A program made the position numbers and the translations under genes. The notes under the pieces were generated by a model, which was given only the letters and a program-made list of their open reading frames with translations, did not search any database and was not told where the DNA came from. This document shows, one piece after another, positions 1 through 7,943 of a DNA stretch of 64,000 nucleotides. The stretch is from NCBI RefSeq assembly GCF_039595935.1, contig NZ_JBCNKR010000006.1, positions 2,266,001 through 2,330,000 of the forward strand. The letters are read 5' to 3'. The DNA comes from Flavobacterium sp. GTDB taxonomy: Bacteria > Bacteroidota > Bacteroidia > Flavobacteriales > Flavobacteriaceae. The first letter of the stretch is position 1; each line of letters opens with the position of its first letter.

Positions 1-1
1 A

Positions 2-517
2 GGTGTTCAGGAAGGGATTATCAGAGCCATTTACGCAGCTCAAAACGGAGTTTACAGAATGAGTGCTGATATGGCTGATTTGGTTGAAACTTCAAACAAT
101 ATTGCGCGAGTAGTGGTAAAAGACGGTGAAATTTTGGTTGGATGTTTAACACGTTCTTCTGTTGAATCTTCAAAATTTGATCTCGCTAATTCTTTGCGTT
201 CGGCCTTTGAATTAGTTGGATGCGAAGTTGAACTTTCCGGATCTTACCCAGGATGGACTCCAAATGTAAATTCTGAAATATTAGAAGTTTTAAAAGATAT
301 TTACGAAAAGCAAAATGGTGAACAGCCTAAAGTGGTTGCTTGTCACGCAGGTTTAGAATGTGGAATTTTAGGAACAAATTATCCGGGAATGGATATGATT
401 TCTTTTGGGCCAACTATTCATGGAGCACACTCTCCAGATGAAAGAGCCAGCATTTCATCGGCTCAAAAATATTGGAAATTTGTATTAGAAATTCTTTCGA
501 ATATACCGGTGAAATAG
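2..517 (+). CDS. pepD: Xaa-His dipeptidase, M20 family (C-terminal part, 5' truncated)
   Basis: The frame is open from the first bases of the window, so the gene starts upstream and only about the last 170 residues are seen. The family is a cytosolic zinc dipeptidase (aminoacyl-histidine dipeptidase, M20C) that hydrolyses dipeptides such as carnosine. Visible family signatures are CHAGLECG, carrying a conserved Glu, and SFGPTIHGAHSPDE near the C-terminus, which holds the conserved metal- and substrate-binding His and the closing SPDE segment. The methionine at 59 is internal, not a start. The gene ends in a long inverted repeat shared with the convergent gene downstream. The family call is firm; the exact substrate is not shown by the sequence. 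Confidence 0.9.
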   Translation, partial: GVQEGIIRAIYAAQNGVYRMSADMADLVETSNNIARVVVKDGEILVGCLTRSSVESSKFDLANSLRSAFELVGCEVELSGSYPGWTPNVNSEILEVLKDIYEKQNGEQPKVVACHAGLECGILGTNYPGMDMISFGPTIHGAHSPDERASISSAQKYWKFVLEILSNIPVK

Positions 518-520
518 TTT

Positions 521-592
521 GCAGTCACAGTTTTACAGTCGCAGTTTTTTAGTTAATATTGATAACTAAAAAACTGCGACTGCGACTGAAAA
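521..592. terminator. Bidirectional terminator-like inverted repeat with iterated words
   Basis: A perfect 19-base inverted repeat pairs 536-554 (CAGTCGCAGTTTTTTAGTT) with 564-582 across a 9-base loop. The words CAGTCACAG and CAGTCGCAG repeat on the left, and CTGCGACTG followed by CGACTG on the right. It fills the gap between two convergent genes, so a bidirectional terminator is the simplest reading. Related CAGTCACAG/CAGTTT words recur at 48.73-48.84 kb. Confidence 0.7.
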
Positions 593-593
593 C

Positions 594-1367
594 TTAATTT
601 CGTTTCAACACTTTATATTGCTCGTAGCAGCCACTAATGGCATCTAAGATTTGTAAGTCGTTTGCTGTTTGAATAAACGCATCAGAATAGTTGCAGCGGT
701 GCATTATCTCAGGAATTTCATCTTTACTTATTCCTAAAAGTACAGCAATAGTTTCACGATCGTATTTGGTCTCTAAAAGATTTCTTATCGTATCGTCTTT
801 TTTCATATCCTTTAACTTCTTGAGCTCTCTGGCGTTTTTTCCAAAGAAATTATAAAGCATATCGGCAGGATTAAAAATAGAACCTAAAACTTTACCAAAG
901 GCATTTGGAGAATATTCACCTGCTTCATAACCTTGTGTAAGGCCGGAAATACTGTATCGGTAGTTTTCTTTTGTTGGAATTAATTTTGAATCAATTTCAA
1001 GATATCCAGTCAAATTAAAAGGAGCAATAACAACTTCTTCAAGTGCAATTGCTTTTTCAGTAAGCTGAATTCGAGTTACTTTATTTTTTATCCAGTCATT
1101 TGTTACTCTGATTCTAAGAGATTGAAATCCTAAAAGAGAAAAATGAATCGTATCATTAGGCTGTACATCAATTTCAAAATACCCTTTTGAATCAGATTTT
1201 GCGCCGCGTACCTTGTTGGTGTTAATGATATTTACGTTTGGAAGAGGTTGTTTACTATCGTCATTTATAATATAACCCGATACTCTTTGAGGAGTTGTAG
1301 TTTCAGTCTCTTGTGCGAAACCAATGGCGGAGAATAGTAAAAAAAAGAAAACTGCGAAATATTTCAT
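594..1367 (-). CDS. Secreted carboxypeptidase-regulatory-like domain protein
   Basis: A protein of 257 residues with a clear N-terminal signal peptide ending near AIGFAQ, so it is exported. Residues about 28-115 look like a CarboxypepD_reg-like beta-sandwich: a variant of the pattern GxV, then a PLPNVNI segment, GAKSDSKGYFEIDV and a closing IHFSLLGFQSLRI. This is the same fold found at the N-terminus of SusC proteins. The rest is probably helical with no motif I recognise. No TonB plug or barrel follows, so it is a stand-alone protein and not a truncated receptor. It stands alone, convergent with pepD. Role unknown; an envelope or structural role is an inference. Confidence 0.75.
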   Translation of the reverse strand: MKYFAVFFFLLFSAIGFAQETETTTPQRVSGYIINDDSKQPLPNVNIINTNKVRGAKSDSKGYFEIDVQPNDTIHFSLLGFQSLRIRVTNDWIKNKVTRIQLTEKAIALEEVVIAPFNLTGYLEIDSKLIPTKENYRYSISGLTQGYEAGEYSPNAFGKVLGSIFNPADMLYNFFGKNARELKKLKDMKKDDTIRNLLETKYDRETIAVLLGISKDEIPEIMHRCNYSDAFIQTANDLQILDAISGCYEQYKVLKRN

Positions 1368-1521
1368 ATCCTGATTTAAAGCACTAAAAGTAGTAAATCG
1401 AGATTAAATATTTTGCTGTATTCGAATATAATTATCAGAAAATTAACAAAGTCAGCGAGGAAGATTGGATTACATTGTTTTCAATTAAAAAACACATTTG
1501 CAGAGAGTAAGATTCTTAATA

Positions 1522-1566
1522 TAAAAAAAATCCCAAATTCCAATTGTAGTAGGAATTTGGGATTTT
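1522..1566 (-). terminator. Rho-independent terminator of the DEAD-box helicase gene
   Basis: The stem AAATCCCAAATTCC pairs with GGAATTTGGGATTT around a roughly 10-base loop (about 1528-1565). Read on the minus strand it is followed by a run of eight T (1523-1530 on the plus strand is A-rich). It lies just past the helicase stop codon. Confidence 0.8.
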
Positions 1567-1587
1567 GTATTTTAAGATATTAAAAAA

Positions 1588-3486
1588 TTAATCTCTTCTT
1601 GGTCTTCTTGGTCTTGACGAATCGCCAAAGCTTTCAGAACGTCTTGGAGCTCTGTCAGAACCTCCTTCATTTCTTCTGAAACCGCCTTCTTTTCTTGGAG
1701 AAGATGAGCTTCTGTCGCTTCTGAAACCTTCTCCTCTTGAAGAATTTCTTTCGCCTCTAAATCCTCCAGAAGAACCTTCACGTCTTGGAGCGAAGTTTCC
1801 GTCTCTTCTTGAGTCTCCTCCAGAATTACGTCTTCCGCCACGGTTATTATGATCACGTCTTCCGCCTCCGTCATTTTTAGAAATCTCTACATTAATACGA
1901 CGTCCTTCTAATTGCACATTGTTTAAAATGTCCATTACTTTATCAGTATGTTCAGGATCAGTATTAAAGAAAGAGAAACCTTCTTTAACATCAACTTTGA
2001 AAACATCATCACGACCTAGATCTAAAGTTTCTTTTAGATAATCTTTTAAAGACATCCAGTCGAAATTGTCTCTAGAGCCAATGTTTACGAAATAACGAAC
2101 AGCTCCGTTATTATTGAATTCTCTTGGCTCAGAATCACCTCTTTCACGTCTTTCTCCAGAAGATTGAGTAGAGATATCTCTATTCTTTTTGTAGTAAGTA
2201 ATGAAACGGTTAAATTCTACAGAAACCATTTTCTTAATCAATTCTTCTTTAGATAAATCTTCAAGAACATTGTTGATTGCTGGTAAGTAGTTGTCAATTT
2301 CGTGATCTACCTCAGTATCTTTAATTTTGTTTGCTAAGTGTAATAACTGAATTTCGCAGATTTCGATTCCAGATGGAATAGTTTTTTCTTCGAATTTTTG
2401 CTTAATGATTCTCTCGATAGAGTAAATTTTACGCAACTCACTTTTTGTAACAATTACAATAGAAGTTCCTAATTTTCCTGCTCTACCAGTACGTCCAGAA
2501 CGGTGGTTATATGTTTCGATTTCGTCAGGTAATTGGTAGTTTACAACGTGAGTTACGTTATCAACATCAATACCACGTGCAGCAACGTCAGTAGCAACAA
2601 GCATCTGAATTTGTCTTCCTCTAAAAGATTTCATTACACCATCACGCTGTGCCTGAGATAAATCTCCATGCAATGCAGCAGCACTATATCCATCCTCAAT
2701 TAATTTCTCGGCAATAGCCTGAGTGTCTCTTTTAGTACGACAGAAAACCACAGAAAAAATATCCGGGTTAGCATCTGCTAAACGTTTTAGGGCTTCGTAA
2801 CGATCACGAGCATTCACTAAATAAAATTCATGAGAAACTGTAGATGAGCCAGAGTTTTTAGTTCCAACAGTAATTTCAACTGGTTCGCTCATAAATTGTT
2901 TTGCAATTCTGGCAACTTCCTGCGGCATTGTTGCAGAGAATAACCATGTACTTTTTTCGTCTGGAGTATCAGATAAAATCGAAACTATATCATCATAAAA
3001 TCCCATGTTTAACATTTCGTCAGCCTCATCAAGAACACAGTAATCTATGTTTTTAATGTTTACCAGACCTCTGTTAATCATGTCTTGCATTCTTCCCGGA
3101 GTTGCTACAATAATCTGTGCTCCTCTTTTTATTTCTCTTGCCTGCTCTGTAATACTAGCTCCTCCGTAAACTGCTACCACATTAATACCTTTTTCGTATT
3201 TTGAGTAGTTTTTAAGTTCGTTAGTAATCTGTAAACAAAGCTCGCGTGTTGGCGATAAAACTAATGCTTGTGTATTTCTGTTGTCGGCATCAATTTTTTG
3301 AATTAGCGGAAAACCGAAAGCTGCCGTTTTCCCTGTCCCTGTTTGAGCCAACGCAACCATATCCGTGTCTTTTTCCAATAATAGGGGAATCGCCTTTTCC
3401 TGTACCTCTGACGGATTTTCAAATCCTAGATCTAAAATCGCCTTCAGTAACGATTCATTCAATCCTAATTGTTCAAATTTATTCAT
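1588..3486 (-). CDS. deaD: DEAD-box RNA helicase with DbpA-type RNA-binding domain and RG-rich tail
   Basis: ATP-dependent RNA helicase of 632 residues from the ATG at 3486; an in-frame ATG 24 bases upstream gives a less typical N-terminus. Motifs in order: Q motif near residues 4-34, Walker A AQTGTGKT (47-54), PTRELCLQ (79-86), DEAD (153-156), SAT (184-186) and HRSGRTGRAGK near 330. A DbpA-like RNA-binding domain follows (about 463-540, from RYFVNIGSRDNFDW). The last 90 residues are a disordered tail rich in Arg, Gly and Ser. This architecture matches the DeaD/CsdA group, which works in ribosome assembly and mRNA unwinding, often in cold adaptation. A glutamate-rich overlapping frame in the tail region is an artefact of the RG repeats. 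Confidence 0.92.
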   Translation of the reverse strand: MNKFEQLGLNESLLKAILDLGFENPSEVQEKAIPLLLEKDTDMVALAQTGTGKTAAFGFPLIQKIDADNRNTQALVLSPTRELCLQITNELKNYSKYEKGINVVAVYGGASITEQAREIKRGAQIIVATPGRMQDMINRGLVNIKNIDYCVLDEADEMLNMGFYDDIVSILSDTPDEKSTWLFSATMPQEVARIAKQFMSEPVEITVGTKNSGSSTVSHEFYLVNARDRYEALKRLADANPDIFSVVFCRTKRDTQAIAEKLIEDGYSAAALHGDLSQAQRDGVMKSFRGRQIQMLVATDVAARGIDVDNVTHVVNYQLPDEIETYNHRSGRTGRAGKLGTSIVIVTKSELRKIYSIERIIKQKFEEKTIPSGIEICEIQLLHLANKIKDTEVDHEIDNYLPAINNVLEDLSKEELIKKMVSVEFNRFITYYKKNRDISTQSSGERRERGDSEPREFNNNGAVRYFVNIGSRDNFDWMSLKDYLKETLDLGRDDVFKVDVKEGFSFFNTDPEHTDKVMDILNNVQLEGRRINVEISKNDGGGRRDHNNRGGRRNSGGDSRRDGNFAPRREGSSGGFRGERNSSRGEGFRSDRSSSSPRKEGGFRRNEGGSDRAPRRSESFGDSSRPRRPRRD

Positions 3487-3679
3487 ATGTGTTTTTAAAA
3501 TAGGGTGCAAAATTACTGTTAATTATTCAGATATACTAATGCATTTTTAAGATTTATATATTTGTTATGATTTGATTTTCAAAAAGTTATGTTTGAAGTA
3601 AAATCCTTTTCGAAATAAACCAAAAAAAATACGTCGCGAAATATCAATTTTGACCTTTAAAATGTTGGATTTTAAACAA

Positions 3680-4258
3680 TTATTTTCTTGAATTCAGAAA
3701 ATCAATTAGTTGCTCGGTTGCTTTTGCACGATGACTAATTTTATTTTTGATTTCAGAAGGTAATTCGGCAAAAGTTTCTTTATAATTTTCCGGCTGAAAA
3801 ATAGGATCATAGCCAAAGCCTTGATTTCCAGATTTGTTTAAAGTAATATTTCCTTTAGCCAAACCTGTAAAAAGATACTGTTTTCCTTCTAAATTTAAAG
3901 CAATAACAGTCTTAAATTGTGCCGTTCGATTTTCTTCATCTTTTAATGCTTTTAAAAGCTTGTTCATGTTATCATCAGCATTTTTTTGTTCGCCGGCATA
4001 TCTGGCAGAATAAACGCCTGGTTCTCCGTTTAAAGCTTTCACTTCCAAACCTGTATCATCTGCAAAACAATCATAACCGTATTTTTCGGTTACATAATTG
4101 GCTTTTAAAATAGCATTGCCTTCAATGGTATTTGCCGTTTCAGGAATATCTTCATGACAGCCAATATCTTCCAGACTTAATAATTGTATAGATCCGTTTA
4201 GAATACTTTGAATTTCTTTAATTTTATTAAGATTATTTGATGCGAAAACCAGTTTCAT
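3680..4258 (-). CDS. rdgB: Non-canonical purine NTP pyrophosphatase (RdgB/HAM1)
   Basis: A 192-residue house-cleaning enzyme that hydrolyses ITP, dITP and XTP to the monophosphates and keeps them out of nucleic acids. Family signatures are visible: SNNLNKIKEI at the N-terminus, FADDTGLEVKALNGEPG with catalytic acidic residues near residue 70, SARYAG, GYDPIF and the closing KNKISHRAKA. The length is normal for the family. Its ATG overlaps the stop of the upstream membrane-protein gene by four bases (4255-4258), so the two are probably translationally coupled. Confidence 0.95.
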   Translation of the reverse strand: MKLVFASNNLNKIKEIQSILNGSIQLLSLEDIGCHEDIPETANTIEGNAILKANYVTEKYGYDCFADDTGLEVKALNGEPGVYSARYAGEQKNADDNMNKLLKALKDEENRTAQFKTVIALNLEGKQYLFTGLAKGNITLNKSGNQGFGYDPIFQPENYKETFAELPSEIKNKISHRAKATEQLIDFLNSRK

Positions 4259-4629
4259 ATTTTTTTATTTTTTAAAATTAATTTTTCTGTTAAAAAGACA
4301 AAAGTACAGCCCAAAGTATAGGCAAGAATGTCTGACCATAAAAATCCCTGTCCTAAAACATATCTTCCAAAAAGTGTTTTTCTAAGATCTATAATCCATT
4401 GCGCCTGATAAAGCTGTAAGAACTCGATCGAATAACAAATTAAAAGAGAAAGCAAAAAGATAAAATGCGTTTTCTTTTCAGGAAAAAATATTCGAATCAA
4501 AAAATATATCATTACAGCGTAAAGAAAATCACCAATCCATAACGGAATAAAGGAAATTTTTCTTGAAAGAATTCCAAGTAGAATAACTGAAAAAAATATA
4601 ATAGAATATTGTATTTTGAGCTTGTTCAA
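4255..4629 (-). CDS. Small multi-pass membrane protein, DUF2809-like
   Basis: 124 residues, mostly hydrophobic, with about four predicted membrane helices. Length, helix pattern and the motif IEFLQLYQAQWIIDLRKTLFG resemble the DUF2809 family, whose function is unknown. It is the first gene of a two-gene unit with rdgB and overlaps it by four bases. A CAAAATTA motif at 4645-4652, which is TAnnTTTG on the minus strand, is a possible -7 element for the pair, but I see no matching -33 element. Confidence 0.65.
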   Translation of the reverse strand: MNKLKIQYSIIFFSVILLGILSRKISFIPLWIGDFLYAVMIYFLIRIFFPEKKTHFIFLLSLLICYSIEFLQLYQAQWIIDLRKTLFGRYVLGQGFLWSDILAYTLGCTFVFLTEKLILKNKKI

Positions 4630-4680
4630 GTTTGGGTTTTAAAACAAAATTACAATTTATCTTTTATTAACTCTAGATCC

Positions 4681-4709
4681 CTTTGTCAAAGTTTTAAACT
4701 TTGACAAAG
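4681..4709. repeat. 29-base perfect palindrome (REP-like), upstream of the RAYT gene
   Basis: The arm CTTTGTCAAAGTTT is followed by one central base and its exact reverse complement (14+1+14). It is followed by G and a run of T, so it could also act as a terminator. The same palindrome occurs at 5419-5447, immediately past the RAYT gene, and at 48754-48782 and 49549-49577. Confidence 0.9.
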
Positions 4710-4785
4710 GTTTTTTTATCGTTTATTAATATAAAAATCTTACAATTTTATACTTTTGACTTAATATATTAAGAAATATTATTTG

Positions 4786-5388
4786 ATGGATATAAGAGTT
4801 GAAAATTTAGAACCAGATTGTTTTTATCATATTTACAATCGAGGAATTAATGGAGGTGAAGTTTTTCGTAATGATGAAAATTATTTGTTTTTTATGAAAC
4901 AGTTTTTGAAATATTTGAATAGTGTTTGTGATTTATATGCTTATTGTTTAATGCCAAATCATTTTCATTTTTTAATTAGAATAAAATCACAAAATGATTT
5001 ATTAATTTTTTTTGAAAAAGTAAACAATAGATCATTAAAAAAAGGATTGCATTCTATTGAAAATCTTACTAGTAAACAATTCAGTAAGTTTATTAGTTCT
5101 TACACGCAAGCATATAATAAAGTTTATGAAAGACATGGTTCGTTATTCGAATCCCCATTTAAAAGAAAAAAAATTGTTTCAGAGAAATATTTACAAAATG
5201 TGGTTGTTTATATTCATCAAAATCCAATTGATATTAGAAAAGATTTTAAGAATTATAAGTTTTCATCTTATAAAACAATATTGTCATCTTTAAAAACTAA
5301 TTTGAAACGAGATGAAATTATACAATATTTTGACGATTTAGACAATTTTGTTTATTGTCATAGCAATATTATTGATTTTAAATTTTAA
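4786..5388 (+). CDS. REP-associated tyrosine transposase (RAYT), Y1/HUH family
   Basis: A 200-residue protein from the ATG at 4786, one codon after a possible TTG. It has the Y1_Tnp/TnpA-REP layout: an N-terminal FYHIYNRG segment, the HUH-type metal-binding motif in MPNHFHFLIR (His59, His61), then SYTQAYNKVYERHGSLF. There Tyr106 or Tyr110 is the candidate nucleophile, and the conserved basic segment FKRKK follows. RAYTs are single-copy domesticated relatives of IS200/IS605 transposases that bind and cleave REP palindromes. The gene is bracketed by two identical 29-base palindromes (4681-4709 and 5419-5447), as expected for a REPtron. Base composition is even more AT-rich than its neighbours. 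A TACTTTTG at 4751-4758 fits a -7 element. Confidence 0.9.
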   Translation: MDIRVENLEPDCFYHIYNRGINGGEVFRNDENYLFFMKQFLKYLNSVCDLYAYCLMPNHFHFLIRIKSQNDLLIFFEKVNNRSLKKGLHSIENLTSKQFSKFISSYTQAYNKVYERHGSLFESPFKRKKIVSEKYLQNVVVYIHQNPIDIRKDFKNYKFSSYKTILSSLKTNLKRDEIIQYFDDLDNFVYCHSNIIDFKF

Positions 5389-5418
5389 AAATTTGATTGA
5401 TTTAGAAAGCTAAATAAT

Positions 5419-5447
5419 CTTTGTCAAAGTTTTAAACTTTGACAAAG
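5419..5447. repeat. 29-base perfect palindrome (REP-like), downstream of the RAYT gene
   Basis: Identical over all 29 bases to the copy at 4681-4709. It lies 31 bases past the RAYT stop codon. The two copies face the gene symmetrically, and because each is a perfect palindrome they have no orientation. Confidence 0.9.
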
Positions 5448-5586
5448 AAAACGAGGACTAAAACAGGAAAGACTAAAAGGAAATAATTGTACTTTTTTGG
5501 TAAAACAAAAATACAAAGATTCGAATAGGTTTACTTTATTTTATAAATTTATCGTTTTAATAAACTATCTATCTAAAAATAACCAC

Positions 5587-6765
5587 ATGAATTCAAAATT
5601 TCTTGCCCTTATTTCGGCTGTTTTTCTTCTTGGAAATCAAGGGTATTCTCAAAAAAATGATTCGTTTAATATTAAAAAACAGCTTGATTATTGTGCAGAT
5701 CAGGCATCTAAAACCCTGAAAGTAATTCCGAATGACGGAACTTCTCCAAGAACGGTTCTGAATGGAAGTAATGAATGGAAATTTGTAAATTACAAAGACT
5801 GGACAAGCGGATTCTGGCCGGGAGAATTGTGGTATTTATACGAAGCTACAAAAGATAAAAAATGGGAAAAAGAAGCCGATAAATTTACGCGTTTCCTGAC
5901 TCCGTTATCGGTTAGTAAAGCTGCAGATCATGATTTGGGTTTTCAGGTTTTTAATAGTTTTGGAAATGGATACAGACTGACTAAAAATGCTGAATACAAA
6001 GAAATTATTTTAAGAACTGCTGATACTTTGGCGACGCTTTTTAACCCGAAAGTTGGAACAATTCAATCATGGCCGCACAATAAAATGGGCGGACACAATA
6101 CGATCATCGATAATATGATGAATTTAGAATTATTGTTTTGGGCTTCTAAAAATGGAGGCAGTAAAAACCTGTATGATATTGCCGTAAAGCATGCCGAAAC
6201 GACAATGGCGAATCATTTTAGACCTGATTATACTTCGTATCATGTTTTAATATATGATTTTGAAACTGGTAAGAAAATCAAAGGCAGAACGGCCCAAGGT
6301 TATAGTGATGACAGTATGTGGGCGCGTGGGCAGGCGTGGGCTATTTACGGATTTACTATGGTTTATAGAGAAACGAAAGATCCTAAATTTTTAGATTTTG
6401 CACATAAATTAGCCCGGGTATATTTGGATAAACTAACAACAGAAGATCTGGTTCCGTATTGGGATTTTAATGCTCCGGATATTCCAAATGCGCCTAGAGA
6501 CGCTTCAGCAGCGGCAATTGTTTCTTCGGCATTATTAGAATTGAGTTCTTATACAAAAGATAAAACGCTGAAAAATGAATATTTAACGAAGTCTAAAAAA
6601 ATGATTGTTTCGCTTTCAGATAATTATCAAAGCCGCGATGTAAATTCGGCATTTTTACTGCATGCTACCGGACATAAACCTGCCGGAAGTGAGATCGATT
6701 GTTCTATAAATTATGCAGATTATTACTATCTTGAAGCACTTTTAAGACTTCAAAAATTAAAATAA
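5587..6765 (+). CDS. Glycoside hydrolase family 88, unsaturated glucuronyl hydrolase
   Basis: 392 residues from the ATG at 5587, where a signal peptide (ending near GNQGYSQ) begins; the frame is open further upstream from a TTG without a plausible leader. GH88 enzymes hydrate and release the delta-4,5-unsaturated uronic acid left by polysaccharide lyases. The two catalytic Asp positions of the family are recognisable: D116 in DHDLGFQ and D175 in DNMMNLELLFWA, 59 residues apart as expected. The aromatic-rich SDDSMWARGQAW motif follows. The predicted location is the periplasm or cell surface. It lies six bases before the first of the lipoprotein paralogs and is probably cotranscribed with it. 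No lyase is nearby, so the physiological substrate is open. Confidence 0.9.
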   Translation: MNSKFLALISAVFLLGNQGYSQKNDSFNIKKQLDYCADQASKTLKVIPNDGTSPRTVLNGSNEWKFVNYKDWTSGFWPGELWYLYEATKDKKWEKEADKFTRFLTPLSVSKAADHDLGFQVFNSFGNGYRLTKNAEYKEIILRTADTLATLFNPKVGTIQSWPHNKMGGHNTIIDNMMNLELLFWASKNGGSKNLYDIAVKHAETTMANHFRPDYTSYHVLIYDFETGKKIKGRTAQGYSDDSMWARGQAWAIYGFTMVYRETKDPKFLDFAHKLARVYLDKLTTEDLVPYWDFNAPDIPNAPRDASAAAIVSSALLELSSYTKDKTLKNEYLTKSKKMIVSLSDNYQSRDVNSAFLLHATGHKPAGSEIDCSINYADYYYLEALLRLQKLK

Positions 6766-6771
6766 TGTATT

Positions 6772-7170
6772 ATGATTAAAAAAATAAGCCAGATTTTATC
6801 GGTAATTATGGTTGTATTGATGCTGGTGAGCTGTAAAAATACAAAACAGAAACTTCAGGAGTATGTGGCTGCTTATAATAGCACAGCGGCAACTTTTAAA
6901 GCTAAAGATGTTACGCTTACTACGGCCAGAGGATATATGAACGACAATAAGATTGAATTGCGTTTCGAAACCAATTTGGAACAAAATGCAGTTAATAAAA
7001 CCAATGCCGATGCTTCGTTTCCAAAGTTATTAAAGGAAATGATTGGTAAAAATCAGATTCCTAAAGAATTAGTAGATGAAGGAGTACAGTTTGATGCTTA
7101 TTTTCTGGCAGATGATAATACGGTTCTTGTAAAACAAATAATAAATAAAGAATCGATAACAGAATTATAA
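6772..7170 (+). CDS. Small lipoprotein, paralog 1 of 3
   Basis: 132 residues with a lipoprotein signal: a basic N-terminus, a hydrophobic stretch and lipobox LVSC with Cys21. The mature part starts with KNTKQKLQEY, the signature shared with the next two genes. All three share a helical start, a KIELRFETNLE-like strand and a DEGVQFDAYFLADDNT-like segment. No known domain is recognised; the fold looks alpha/beta. It directly follows the GH88 gene and ends at a hairpin terminator. Function unknown; it is a member of a tandemly duplicated envelope lipoprotein family. Confidence 0.75.
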   Translation: MIKKISQILSVIMVVLMLVSCKNTKQKLQEYVAAYNSTAATFKAKDVTLTTARGYMNDNKIELRFETNLEQNAVNKTNADASFPKLLKEMIGKNQIPKELVDEGVQFDAYFLADDNTVLVKQIINKESITEL

Positions 7171-7194
7171 CACTGTTTATTTGTAATTTTTAAG

Positions 7195-7229
7195 AAAACT
7201 CTTTAAAGCTTATTTAGAGAGTTTTTTTT
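7195..7229 (+). terminator. Terminator after lipoprotein paralog 1
   Basis: The hairpin AAAACTCTTTAAA / TTTAGAGAGTTTT (one mismatch) is followed by T-rich sequence, 25 bases past the stop at 7170. Confidence 0.7.
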
Positions 7230-7296
7230 AGCTCTAATTTTTCCTACAATTGCTTTATATTCAAATAATTGCATTTTTTTAATTTTGCAATTTAGG

Positions 7297-7327
7297 TTGT
7301 TTTTGTGTTATAAATTTATTATGTTTG
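7297..7327 (+). promoter_or_regulatory. Bacteroidetes-type promoter for lipoprotein paralog 2
   Basis: TTG at 7297-7299 and TATGTTTG at 7320-7327 are separated by 20 bases, matching the Flavobacterium sigma-A consensus TTG-N17-23-TAnnTTTG. The start codon is about 31 bases further on. The paralog 3 promoter has the same -7 octamer and the same spacing. Confidence 0.7.
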
Positions 7328-7358
7328 AGTTAAAAATAAACCAAAAACCTAAAAAATT

Positions 7359-7793
7359 ATGAAAAAAATTACCCAAATCGCATTTGCGTTTGCTTTTGCA
7401 TTACTGTTGGTAAGCTGTAAAAATACCAAGCAGAAAATACAGGAACACGTAAGTACTTACAATAATTCATCGACAGTAAAAGGTAACGGAATTACCAGTA
7501 CAGCAGCGAAAGCATTTTTAAATGAAAATAAAATTGAAATTAGAATTGAAACAAATTTAGAAGGGGATGAAGCAAATAAAATTGCTGCTGCTAATTCGTT
7601 TCCTGATTTGTTAAAAGAAATGATTAAAAACGATCAGATTTCTACAGATTTAATAGATGAAGGAGTAAAATTTGATGTTTACTTTTTAGCCTATAATAAT
7701 ACAATACTTGCCCAGAAATTAGTCGATAAAGAAGAATTAGCCGTTTTAGAAAGCGGAGCTTCGACCGACAATAAAGAAACAGCAAAACTTTAA
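7359..7793 (+). CDS. Small lipoprotein, paralog 2 of 3
   Basis: 144 residues; signal peptide with lipobox LVSC (Cys20), then KNTKQKIQEH. It closely resembles the preceding gene over its whole length (for example KIEIRIETNLE and IDEGVKFDVYFLAYNNT) and has a short C-terminal extension rich in Glu, Ser and Lys. It has its own promoter and terminator, so it is expressed separately from paralog 1. Function unknown. Its similarity to its neighbours points to local tandem duplication. Confidence 0.75.
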   Translation: MKKITQIAFAFAFALLLVSCKNTKQKIQEHVSTYNNSSTVKGNGITSTAAKAFLNENKIEIRIETNLEGDEANKIAAANSFPDLLKEMIKNDQISTDLIDEGVKFDVYFLAYNNTILAQKLVDKEELAVLESGASTDNKETAKL

Positions 7794-7820
7794 TTAAATA
7801 TCAGAATTAGTATCGGAAAC

Positions 7821-7860
7821 AGCCTCTTTGTAGATATGCAAAGGGGCTATTTCTTTTTTG
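7821..7860 (+). terminator. Terminator after lipoprotein paralog 2
   Basis: The stem AGCCTCTTTG (7821-7830) pairs with CAAAGGGGCT (7839-7848) with one wobble, then TTTCTTTTTT follows. Confidence 0.75.
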
Positions 7861-7879
7861 TTAAGAATAATAAGTTTCT

Positions 7880-7910
7880 TTGGAACACTTCTAATATTAG
7901 ATTATGTTTG
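7880..7910 (+). promoter_or_regulatory. Bacteroidetes-type promoter for lipoprotein paralog 3
   Basis: TTG at 7880-7882 and TATGTTTG at 7903-7910 are separated by 20 bases. The start codon at 7944 lies 33 bases past the -7 box. Octamer and spacing equal those of the paralog 2 promoter. Confidence 0.7.
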
Positions 7911-7943
7911 TGTAAAATTCTACTTAATAAAACCTATAAAACT

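Noticed and set aside
1572..1874. Glutamate-rich 100-residue frame on the minus strand
   Set aside because: It is another frame of the Arg/Gly/Ser-rich tail of the DEAD-box helicase; its odd composition follows from the RG codon repeats.
4681..5447. Palindromes around the RAYT gene as terminal inverted repeats of an insertion sequence
   Set aside because: Each copy is itself a complete palindrome, solo copies occur without a transposase, and no target-site duplication was seen; a REP/RAYT system fits better.
5497..5586. TTG-initiated extension of the GH88 gene
   Set aside because: The added 30 residues are polar/aromatic and precede the real signal peptide at 5587.
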